Source: an uncultured Collinsella sp.
GTDB taxonomy: Bacteria > Actinomycetota > Coriobacteriia > Coriobacteriales > Coriobacteriaceae
Assembly (NCBI GenBank): GCA_900752425.1
Contig: CAADVE010000116.1
Coordinates: 1 to 9,022 of the forward strand
DNA length: 9,022 bases
Direction: 5' to 3'
A program made the position numbers and the translations under genes. The notes below the pieces were generated by a model. It saw nothing but the letters and a program-made list of their open reading frames with translations. It was not told the DNA's origin and did not search any database. Shown piece after piece: positions 1-6,004 of this stretch (within the stretch, counting starts at the first letter, position 1; the number at the start of each line of letters is the position of its first letter).

Positions 1-74
1 CCGCACAGGGCCAGGGCGGCCGCGACCGCCAGCGCGGCGGCGGCACCGGAAATTCGTTTCATGGAGCGTCTCAT
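1..74 (-). CDS. N-terminus of an exported protein, cut by the window edge
   Basis: Only the first 24 or so codons are visible. They read MRRSMKRISG followed by a long Ala/Leu/Val run ending LALCG, which is a typical signal peptide: basic start, then a hydrophobic core. The Cys near the end could be a lipidation site, but the residue before it is Leu rather than Gly/Ala/Ser, so this is not a clean lipobox. The start at 74 is preferred over the in-frame ATG at 62 because AGGGGG lies 7 nt upstream of it. The segment is very GC-rich and Ala-rich, like the 5' part of the remnant at 725-873. The product cannot be identified. A secreted cell-wall protein related to the neighbouring remnant is possible, but that is inference. 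Confidence 0.6.
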   Translation of the reverse strand, partial: MRRSMKRISGAAAALAVAAALALC

Positions 75-81
75 GGAAAAT

Positions 82-125
82 CCCCCTAATCTAGCAACGG
101 TTTAGAGTCTACTAGATTGGGGGGA
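82..125. repeat. 13-bp inverted repeat over the promoter/RBS of the left-edge gene
   Basis: CCCCCTAATCTAG (82-94) is matched by CTAGATTGGGGGG (112-124, with one more G at 125). Twelve of 13 positions are complementary, and the spacer is 17 nt. Read on the minus strand, the promoter-distal arm contains the AGGGGG ribosome binding site of the gene starting at 74. The other arm lies in the spacer of a possible promoter. It could be an operator for a dimeric regulator or an RNA hairpin hiding the ribosome binding site. There is no T-tract, so a terminator is unlikely. Confidence 0.6.
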
Positions 126-135
126 CGGGGGCCAA
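106..135 (-). promoter_or_regulatory. Possible promoter for the left-edge gene
   Basis: On the minus strand TTGGCC (135-130) is followed after 18 nt by TAGACT (111-106), each matching the housekeeping consensus at 4 of 6 positions. Transcription would begin near position 99, leaving a leader of about 25 nt. One arm of the inverted repeat sits between the two boxes. The match is modest and the call is tentative. Confidence 0.3.
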
Positions 136-160
136 GCCGATAAAGGTAATTAACCATCAG

Positions 161-873
161 CTATTTAATCAGACAAACATGCTGATTGATCTCGGCCGGA
201 TTTAAATAGTTGTAGATAGACGAAATCTGATTGGCGGGCGATGAGGAGTGCCACATCTTATTATCACGGGGATTGTCGCCCCAGAAAAACCCGATATGGC
301 AATCGACGTTAGGAGCAGTCTTAAAGAATATGACGTCGCCCTTTCTTGCCAACCCGCTATTCAGCAGATCCTGCACCTTGTTGAACTCATAAACCTTTGA
401 GCCGGAATCAATCGCATAACCGTAAAAACGCCAAGCATTGATATAGCTACCGCCACCGGGGCCTCCAGCCCAAGGAGAATGGTTATTATTTGCGGCTACC
501 GCTGCAAGATTGCCGCCGCATTTCGACCATGCGTGGGCGACAAAACCGGTGCAATTCATACCAGAGTATCCATCCCAACGCCTCTCACCATTGGGATAGG
601 TGCAGGTAGGAATAGAGAATCCAGTGGAATATGGAGTCCCGAGGTAGTAGCCGTCATATTGATGTTGGGTAAGCCAAGTAACGAGTCTGATCCGCGGAAC
701 GCCAATCACTTTCTCATCAGCAACGTCTCTGTACGCGCCCTCCGTGGGGCCCGGTGCCGCCGAGCCCTTCGCGAGGATGCGGACCTGGAGCGCCTCGACG
801 CGGTAGCCGATGCCGGGCGTGCCGGCGCGGGGGGCGTCGCCGGGCCCGCCGTACGGTAGAACGGCGGAACCGC
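161..873 (-). pseudogene. 5'-truncated ChW-repeat / NlpC-P60-like cell-wall hydrolase remnant
   Basis: The same open frame runs from the livF stop codon to the TAG at 161-163. Its 5' part (about 853-764) reads like the end of a ChW repeat: AGTPGIGYRVEALQVRILAK fits the family pattern aGTtGqglRlEAIqIkL. The HVQxxGW half is missing. A Pro/Gly/Ala linker follows, then an NlpC/P60-like domain whose likely catalytic residues are intact: Cys in MNCTGFV (about 553-551) and His in DCHIGFFWG (about 298-296). A GDVIFF strand precedes the His, as in cysteine peptidases that cut cell-wall peptides. There is no signal peptide and no ATG. The first in-frame GTG (709, MIGVPR, 182 aa) has only a weak GATGAG upstream and would give an unexported protein. 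I therefore read this as the 3' remnant of a larger secreted enzyme. A short cytoplasmic protein from 709 is the less likely alternative. Confidence 0.6.
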
Positions 874-1587
874 CTAACCGCCCAAGTAAGCTTTGCGGAC
901 GTTGTCGTCGTGCAGCAGCTCTTGGCCGGTGCCGGTCATGGTAATCTTGCCGGTCTCGAGCACGTAGCCGCGCGTGGCGATGGAAAGAGCCATCTGTGCG
1001 TTTTGCTCGACCAGGAGCACCGTGGTGCCGGCCTTGTGCAGGTCCTCGACAATCTGGAAGATCTGCTCAATCAGAATCGGCGCCAGACCCATGGAAGGCT
1101 CGTCGAGCATAAGCAGTTTGGGGTTACTCATAAGAGCGCGCCCCATAACAAGCATCTGCTGCTCACCGCCCGAAAGGGTGCCGGCGACCTGGCGACGGCG
1201 TTCCTTCAGGCGCGGGAACTGCTCGTAGACGCGCTCGAGGCCCGGAGCCACCGTTGACTTGGGCTGCGTATAGGCACCCATTTCCAGGTTCTCCTCGACC
1301 GTCATCTGCAAAAAGGCGCGACGACCCTCGGGCACCTGAGCCAGGCCCTTACCAACCAGCTTGTCGGCGGGCGTATGGGTAATGTCCTCGCCCATAAACT
1401 TGATGGAGCCGGTCTTGGAGCGCAGCAGGCCCGAGATGGTCTTGAGCGTTGTGGACTTGCCGGCACCGTTGGCACCAATCAAGGCCACGATCTCGCCCTC
1501 GTTAACGTTAAAGGAGATGTCCTTGATGGCGTGGATGGCGCCGTACCAGACGTTGATGTTGTAGACGGAAAGCATCGGCTCTGCCAT
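874..1587 (-). CDS. livF: Branched-chain amino acid ABC transporter ATPase LivF
   Basis: This is one of the two ATPases that drive import through LivH/LivM, acting on the cytoplasmic face of the membrane. At 237 aa it has the usual LivF length. It shows Walker A GANGAGKST (38-46), signature LSGGEQQ (138-144), Walker B LLMLDEPSMGL (158-168) and the switch region LLVEQN (191-196), where Gln replaces the usual His, as is typical of LivF. The PEGRR segment (86-90) is also characteristic. The ATG at 1587-1585 directly abuts the livG TAA (1588-1590), and the site GGGGGAG lies in the last livG codons, so the two are probably translationally coupled. It is the last gene of the transporter cluster. 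No T-rich terminator follows; the stop at 874-876 runs straight into the hydrolase remnant. Confidence 0.95.
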   Translation of the reverse strand: MAEPMLSVYNINVWYGAIHAIKDISFNVNEGEIVALIGANGAGKSTTLKTISGLLRSKTGSIKFMGEDITHTPADKLVGKGLAQVPEGRRAFLQMTVEENLEMGAYTQPKSTVAPGLERVYEQFPRLKERRRQVAGTLSGGEQQMLVMGRALMSNPKLLMLDEPSMGLAPILIEQIFQIVEDLHKAGTTVLLVEQNAQMALSIATRGYVLETGKITMTGTGQELLHDDNVRKAYLGG

Positions 1588-2448
1588 TTAGTTCTCCCCC
1601 TTATCCTGCTTACCCAGATACGCCTCGATAACGGCGTCGTTGTTCTGGATTTCCTCTGCCGTGCCCTTGGCGATAACCTTGCCAAAGTTAAGCACGCAGA
1701 TGCCCTCGCAGATGTTCATAACGAGCGACATATCATGCTCGATAAGCATGATGGCAATGCCAAAGGTGTCGCGAATCTTGACGATGTTCTCCATGAGCTC
1801 CGCGGTCTCGGACGGGTTCATGCCGGCGGCAGGCTCGTCGAGCAGCAGTAGCTTGGGGTTGGTGGCAAGCGCGCGGACGATCTCCAAACGACGCTGAGCG
1901 CCGTAAGGCAACGATCCGGCCTGCTCGTTTGCCAGATGCTCCATATCAAAGATGGACAGCAGCTCCATGGCGCGCTCGTGAGCAGCCTTCTCGTGCTTCC
2001 AATACGTCGGCAGGCGCAGCACGCCCTCAAAGCCGGAGTAGCGCTCCTGGTTGTGCAGGCCGACCTTAACGTTATCCTCCACCGTCATGGTGTTGAACAG
2101 ACGAATGTTCTGGAAGGTACGGGCAATACCCATGCGGTTGACCTGATAGACCGACTTGCCCGAGGTGTCCTCACCGTCGAGCAGGATGGTGCCGTGCGTG
2201 GGCTGATACACCTTGGTGAGCAGGTTGAAGACCGTGGTCTTACCGGCACCGTTGGGGCCGATCAGACCGGCGATCTCGGTCTTGCCGATAGTCAGGCTAA
2301 AGTCGTCGACCGCCTTAAGGCCACCGAACTCAATGCCCAGGTGGATGCACTCGAGTGCCGGGCGCTCGCCCAGGTCGCGGTCGGGAACGATGGCGCCAGA
2401 AGGATACGGGACCATCTTGCCCTTGTTGAACTCAAATTTACTGGGCAT
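1588..2448 (-). CDS. livG: Branched-chain amino acid ABC transporter ATPase LivG
   Basis: This is the second ATPase of the importer, pairing with LivF. From the chosen start the protein is 286 aa. It shows Walker A GPNGAGKT (64-71), LivG-type signature LPYGAQRRLEI (180-190), Walker B LLLLDEPAAGMN (200-211) and switch His in IEHD (236-239). The ATG at 2448 (MPSKFEF) is chosen because AAGGAGGTGG lies 6 nt upstream. A longer frame to 2475 would begin inside livM and skip that site. The gene overlaps the livM stop by 11 nt, which suggests coupled translation. About 30 residues (including VPYPSGAIVPDRDLGERP) precede the point where many LivG proteins begin (ALECIHLGIEFGGLKAV). This extension is in frame with the strong start signal, so it is likely real. 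Confidence 0.95.
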   Translation of the reverse strand: MPSKFEFNKGKMVPYPSGAIVPDRDLGERPALECIHLGIEFGGLKAVDDFSLTIGKTEIAGLIGPNGAGKTTVFNLLTKVYQPTHGTILLDGEDTSGKSVYQVNRMGIARTFQNIRLFNTMTVEDNVKVGLHNQERYSGFEGVLRLPTYWKHEKAAHERAMELLSIFDMEHLANEQAGSLPYGAQRRLEIVRALATNPKLLLLDEPAAGMNPSETAELMENIVKIRDTFGIAIMLIEHDMSLVMNICEGICVLNFGKVIAKGTAEEIQNNDAVIEAYLGKQDKGEN

Positions 2449-3517
2449 CGGCTGCCACCTCCTTCTTGGAAGCAAAGCGATCCTTGACGCGACCGAAGAA
2501 CGCCTTGAGCTGCGGGTTGTTGGTAAAGATCATGACCAAGATCAGCACGATGGCGTAGATGAGCATGCGGTAGTCCGAGAACTGACGAAGCAGCTCGGGG
2601 AGCACCGTGAGCAGCGCCGCAGCGATAACGGAGCCGCGCATGTTGCCCAGGCCGCCCAGGACCACGAACACCAGAATGAGGATGGACGTGTTGAAGTCGA
2701 ACTTGGTGGCGGAGAGCTGCGAGAAGTTACCGCCGAAGAGAGCTCCGGCAGCACCGGCGAGGGCAGCGGAAACCACGAAGGCGATCATGCGGTACTCGGT
2801 GACGGAGATGCCCACAGACTCGGCAGCGATCTTGTTGTCGCGCACGGCCATAATGGCACGGCCGGTACGGCTGCGAACCAGGTTGAGCACGATCACGAGT
2901 GCGACCATGACCAGGATGGCACCGGCGAGGAAGGTCGAGTACGTCGACACGCCCGAGGCGCCCTGGGCGCCCTTGATGATGGCGGTGCCGTTCTCGAGCA
3001 GGTGCAGGTCATCGATCGTGGAGTTACCCGTGATGTTAAAGATCACATGCAGGCCGCGGGAATCGACGCCCACAATGAGGCAGGTGACGATCTCCTTGAT
3101 AATCTCGCCAAAGGCCAGCGTCACGATAGCCAGGTAATCGCCGCTCAGACGAAGGACCGGGATGCCAATCAAGAAGCCCAGGATGGCGGCAGCGATGGCG
3201 CCGACCACGATACTGATGATAAGGCGCACCGGATCGGAGGGAACGGCGCTCTCCAGCGCGACGGCGGTGACGATTCCCGTATAGGCTCCGACACTCATAA
3301 AGCCTGCGTGGCCCAGCGACAAGTCGCCCGCGATGCCGACGACGAGGTTAAGGGAAATGGCCATGACGATATAGGCCGTGATGGGAACCAGCTGACCGGC
3401 GATCATGCGCGGAATCATGTGGTTAGACTGCATAAAGAACACGATGGCGAAGGCCACGATGCACATGGCGTACGTGACAAAGTCGTGACGCGTCTGCTTG
3501 TCTTTAAGAAACTTCAT
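2438..3517 (-). CDS. livM: Branched-chain amino acid ABC transporter permease LivM
   Basis: One of the two membrane subunits forming the transport channel. It is 359 aa from the ATG at 3517 and very hydrophobic, with roughly nine to ten membrane segments. The LivM hallmarks are the block around NLVVGIAGDLSLGHAGFMSVG (near 57-77) and the cytoplasmic coupling loop TGRAIMAVRDNKIAAESVG (about 218-236), which contacts the ATPases. A GTG at 3526, directly after the livH TAG (3527-3529), would add MSV. The ATG is preferred because AGGTG lies 6 nt upstream, but the GTG also has AAGGTG nearby, so the choice is uncertain. A polar stretch around 152-183 (DSRGLHVIFNI through LLENGTAIIK) probably forms an external loop. 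The C-terminal tail is charged and cytoplasmic. Confidence 0.94.
   Translation of the reverse strand: MKFLKDKQTRHDFVTYAMCIVAFAIVFFMQSNHMIPRMIAGQLVPITAYIVMAISLNLVVGIAGDLSLGHAGFMSVGAYTGIVTAVALESAVPSDPVRLIISIVVGAIAAAILGFLIGIPVLRLSGDYLAIVTLAFGEIIKEIVTCLIVGVDSRGLHVIFNITGNSTIDDLHLLENGTAIIKGAQGASGVSTYSTFLAGAILVMVALVIVLNLVRSRTGRAIMAVRDNKIAAESVGISVTEYRMIAFVVSAALAGAAGALFGGNFSQLSATKFDFNTSILILVFVVLGGLGNMRGSVIAAALLTVLPELLRQFSDYRMLIYAIVLILVMIFTNNPQLKAFFGRVKDRFASKKEVAADAQ
2455..2464 (-). promoter_or_regulatory. Strong ribosome binding site of livG
   Basis: AAGGAGGTGG on the minus strand, 6 nt before the ATG at 2448 and inside the last codons of livM. It is the best Shine-Dalgarno match in the cluster and decides the livG start. 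Confidence 0.85.
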
Positions 3518-3526
3518 AACGCTCAC

Positions 3527-4408
3527 CTACACCTTCTCGGGGACGTACTTGCCCAAGAGGCCGGCAGGCTTGACGAGCAGGACGATGATCAAAACACCAA
3601 AGACGATGGAGTTGGCAAGGCTCGTGGAAATGTAAGCCTGCGCCATCGCCTCGATGATGCCGATGAGAATGCCACCGACAAAGGCACCGGGGATGGAGCC
3701 GATGCCGCCGAAGACGGCGGCGTCGAAGGCCTTGATGCCAGGCATGGCACCCGTCGTGGGCTGCAGCACCGGCGAGTAGGAGCACAGGAGCACGCCGGCG
3801 ATGGCGGCAAGCGCCGAGCCGATGGCAAACGTCATCGAGATGGTGCGGTTGACGTTGATGCCCATGAGCTGAGCGGCGGCCTTGTCCTCGGACACGGCGC
3901 GCATGGCCTTGCCCATCTTGGTCTTACCTGTAAAGAACATCAGGCCGGCCATGATAACCAGGCAGGCGACGATGGTGACGAGCGAGACGGCGCTTACGTT
4001 GAACTTGGCCAAGAACTCCGGCACCTGGAAGGTGACGAGCGAAGTGAAGTTCTTGGGCGTGGCGCCCCACAGAAGCTGCGCGGCGTTCTGCAGGAAGTAA
4101 GACACGCCGATAGCCGTGATCAGAACGGCCAGCGGGCCTGCTTGGCGCAGCGGCTTATAGGCCAGACCCTCAATGAGAACACCGAGAACCGTGCAGACCA
4201 CACAAGAGAGAACTACAGATGCCCAGCCCGGAAGGCCGAGATACGACGTGGCGCAGAACGAGACATAGGCACCGACCATGATGACGTCGCCGTGAGCGAA
4301 GTTCAGCATCTTGGCGATACCGTAGACCATGGTGTAGCCCAACGCGATGATGGCGTAGACGCTGCCCATGGACAGGCCGTTGACCAGGTATTGGATAAAG
4401 ACCGTCAT
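3527..4408 (-). CDS. livH: Branched-chain amino acid ABC transporter permease LivH
   Basis: The partner membrane subunit of LivM. It is 293 aa from the chosen start, the normal LivH length, with about eight membrane segments. The N-terminus shows the LivH pattern GYTMVYGIAKMLNFAHGD (24-41). The ATPase-contact loop is KTKMGKAMRAVSEDKAAAQL (162-181). The block FDAAVFGGIGSIPGAFVGG (228-246) is also typical. The ATG at 4408 (MTVFIQYLVNG) has AAAGGGGG 9 nt upstream. The frame stays open to 4501, but the extra 31 residues are not LivH-like and would run into the hairpin region. An ATG at 4417 sits too close to the ribosome binding site. The livM start follows immediately after its stop codon. Confidence 0.95.
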   Translation of the reverse strand: MTVFIQYLVNGLSMGSVYAIIALGYTMVYGIAKMLNFAHGDVIMVGAYVSFCATSYLGLPGWASVVLSCVVCTVLGVLIEGLAYKPLRQAGPLAVLITAIGVSYFLQNAAQLLWGATPKNFTSLVTFQVPEFLAKFNVSAVSLVTIVACLVIMAGLMFFTGKTKMGKAMRAVSEDKAAAQLMGINVNRTISMTFAIGSALAAIAGVLLCSYSPVLQPTTGAMPGIKAFDAAVFGGIGSIPGAFVGGILIGIIEAMAQAYISTSLANSIVFGVLIIVLLVKPAGLLGKYVPEKV

Positions 4409-4417
4409 GTTCCACAT

Positions 4418-4425
4418 CCCCCTTT
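4418..4425 (-). promoter_or_regulatory. Ribosome binding site of livH
   Basis: AAAGGGGG on the minus strand, 9 nt before the ATG at 4408. It rules out the longer reading frame starting at 4501. Confidence 0.75.
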
Positions 4426-4454
4426 CGAATAGGTTTCCAGTTGATGTATGAAAC

Positions 4455-4515
4455 AGGGACGTTACATCGTCCCTAGATACCAAGCAAGCAGGGAAGGCCA
4501 AAACCTCCCCTGCTT
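4455..4515 (-). repeat. Two hairpins between livK1 and livH
   Basis: The first hairpin transcribed pairs 4504-4515 (CCTCCCCTGCTT) with 4486-4497 (AAGCAGGGAAGG), 11 of 12 bases, around a 6-nt loop. The second pairs AGGGACG (4455-4461) with CGTCCCT (4468-4474) perfectly, also with a 6-nt loop. Neither is followed by a convincing U-run on the minus strand; only TGTTTCAT follows the second. They are better read as mRNA-stabilising or partly terminating structures that protect the receptor message and reduce permease expression. Function is inference. Confidence 0.55.
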
Positions 4516-4547
4516 GGGATCAAAACCGCTCTATGTAAGGCGGCCAA

Positions 4548-5735
4548 TTAGGCCTGTACGTACTTGCCGTCGGTGATGACGTACGCCGTGGGCTCCTTCT
4601 GGACCTGGCCCTTATCGTTCCAGGTGAGCTTGCCGGTCAGACCGTCAACGGTAATCTTGAGCATAGCCTTGGACAGCTTCTCGGCGGCCTCGGTCGGGTC
4701 GGCGTCGACACCAAGACCGGCCTCCTTGACAGCCTCGGCCACCGCGTGCACGCCGTCGTAGGCGTCGGCAGCAAACTGGTCGGGGGTATCGCCGTACTTA
4801 TCCTTGTAAGCGTTGACGAAGTCGGCGTTCTTCTCGTCGTCGGCGGAGAACGGGGTCATGAGCAGCAGACCCTCGGCAAGAGAGGTATCGAAGCCCTCAA
4901 CGCCCAGGATGCCGTCCATGCCGTCGCAACCCATCATCTTGACGTCGTAGCCCATGTCCTTGGCGTTCTTGAGCAAGACGGACGCCGGCGTGTAGTAGAT
5001 CGGCGCAAAGATCATGGTGGCGCCGGCCTGCTTGGCCTTGGTCAGCTGGTTGGTAAAGCTCGTGGCAGAATCGTCCTTAAAGGTCTCCTCGTCGACAATC
5101 TCGAGCTTGGACTCAGCGGCCTGGGCCTTAAAGGAATCTGCGATGCCCGAAGAATAGGCGTCGCCGGAGTTATAGAACAGCACGAACTTCTCGTCCGCAT
5201 ACTTCTGCGCCAGGAACTTGGCAGCGTTGACACCCTGGTTGGGGTCGGTGAAGCAAACCTGGAAGACGCAATCCTTGCCGTCGGTGACGTCCTCGGAGGA
5301 CGCGGACGGGGTGATCATGAACGTCTTGGGGTCGTTACCACACTCAGCGGCAACGGCAACCGACGCACCCGTGGTGGTCGGGCCGACGAGGGCCTGCATG
5401 CCCCAGTCGAGCAGGGTATTAAAGGCGTTGACGGCCTTCTCGCCGTCGGCCTGGTCATCCTCGGCCTTGCTGGCAAGCGGCAGCTCCTTGGTCGAGAAAT
5501 CCTTGCAGCCAAGCTCGACACCCTGGGTAACGGACTTGCCGTAGGACGCGTTGGCGCCGGTCAGCGGGCCGATGGTGCCGATCTTAAACGAAGCGTCGCC
5601 CGAAGCGGAACCGCTGTCGCCGCCGTTGGAGGAGCAACCAGCTAGAATGGACATCGCCCCCAGACCTGCTGCGCTCGCGATAACGCTCCTGCGATTCATA
5701 ACAGGGTTCAATGACTTACCGGTGAGGCTCGACAT
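4548..5735 (-). CDS. livK: Branched-chain amino acid-binding lipoprotein LivK (copy 1)
   Basis: Extracellular substrate receptor of the Liv importer, a type I periplasmic-binding-fold protein (Peripla_BP_6/LivK family) tethered to the membrane. It is 395 aa. The signal peptide carries NRRSV (14-18), a hydrophobic stretch and the lipobox LAGC, giving lipid-modified Cys34, followed by a Ser/Gly linker. The mature domain begins FKIGTIGPLTGANASYG, a classic LivK N-terminus. The ATG at 5735 is preceded by GAGAGGAG at 6 nt. The later in-frame Met (5699) has no ribosome binding site. It is clearly paralogous to the next gene upstream, sharing TSFTNQLTKAK, YYTPASVLLKNAKDMGYD and LLMTPFSADDEKNADFV. 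Substrate could be Leu/Ile/Val or a related amino acid; the sequence does not decide. It is separated from livH by 139 nt with two hairpins. Confidence 0.93.
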   Translation of the reverse strand: MSSLTGKSLNPVMNRRSVIASAAGLGAMSILAGCSSNGGDSGSASGDASFKIGTIGPLTGANASYGKSVTQGVELGCKDFSTKELPLASKAEDDQADGEKAVNAFNTLLDWGMQALVGPTTTGASVAVAAECGNDPKTFMITPSASSEDVTDGKDCVFQVCFTDPNQGVNAAKFLAQKYADEKFVLFYNSGDAYSSGIADSFKAQAAESKLEIVDEETFKDDSATSFTNQLTKAKQAGATMIFAPIYYTPASVLLKNAKDMGYDVKMMGCDGMDGILGVEGFDTSLAEGLLLMTPFSADDEKNADFVNAYKDKYGDTPDQFAADAYDGVHAVAEAVKEAGLGVDADPTEAAEKLSKAMLKITVDGLTGKLTWNDKGQVQKEPTAYVITDGKYVQA

Positions 5736-6004
5736 GCGGCTCTCCTCTCAAATCTCGTCGGGTTTCGGTTACCCGACAGGCCATCCTTCGCCGTGTCCGG
5801 CGTTCGCAAAATAGTAGACGCTTTAGTTGAGAAAAGTGGCGATTATTTCAACTTTTCTTTTGTTTTGTCCATTTATCCATAATTATGCGTATTACTATCG
5901 GTTTATGCAGTTTAGCCACTTTATTGTGTGAAAGTAATGTTTCCGTTCTGTTACAGGCGTCCTTGCCCTGAATAAAACGGCCCCACCGGTGTCGTTATAT
6001 GCAC
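5736..6004 (-). promoter_or_regulatory. AT-rich leader and probable control region upstream of livK1
   Basis: This 269-nt gap holds a terminator-like site next to livK2, an AT-rich stretch (about 5810-5940) and a GC-rich leader. Visible elements are: a perfect hairpin GTCGGGT/ACCCGAC (5757-5763, 5771-5777) just before the livK1 ribosome binding site; a small stem CGCCG/CGGCG (5789-5802); and an 8-bp dyad AGAAAAGT/ACTTTTCT (5830-5837, 5851-5858). Possible -10 boxes on the minus strand are CATAAT (5887-5882) and TACTAT (5816-5811), but neither has a good -35 at the right distance. A separate promoter for livK1 is plausible but unproven. I do not recognise a known riboswitch or T-box. Confidence 0.4.
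5971..5996 (-). terminator. Weak terminator-like hairpin after livK2
   Basis: Just downstream of the livK2 stop, the minus strand reads AACGACACCGGTGGGGCCGTT (5996-5976), a stem with two mismatches, running into TTTTATT (5977-5971). The imperfect stem suggests partial termination, which would separate livK2 output from the downstream genes. Confidence 0.45.

Noticed and set aside
156..187. Short inverted repeat AATCAG/CTGATT at the 3' end of the remnant, considered as a terminator
   Set aside because: Only a 6-bp AT-rich stem without a T-run on the minus strand.
479..1257. Plus-strand frames opposite the remnant and livF
   Set aside because: Arg/Ala/Gly-rich shadow translations; the minus strand carries recognisable domains throughout this stretch.
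2213..4432. 739-codon plus-strand open frame opposite livG/livM/livH
   Set aside because: It is antisense to three clear genes. Its translation is a low-complexity Asp/His/Gly/Arg mix, as expected from the complement of GC-biased codons, with no recognisable domain.
4409..4501. 31-residue N-terminal extension of LivH
   Set aside because: The ribosome binding site at 4418-4425 points to the ATG at 4408, and the extension does not resemble LivH.
5848..5880. Tiny leader peptide frame (MDKWTKQKKS) upstream of livK1
   Set aside because: No ribosome binding site and no Leu/Ile/Val codons, so it does not look like an attenuation peptide.
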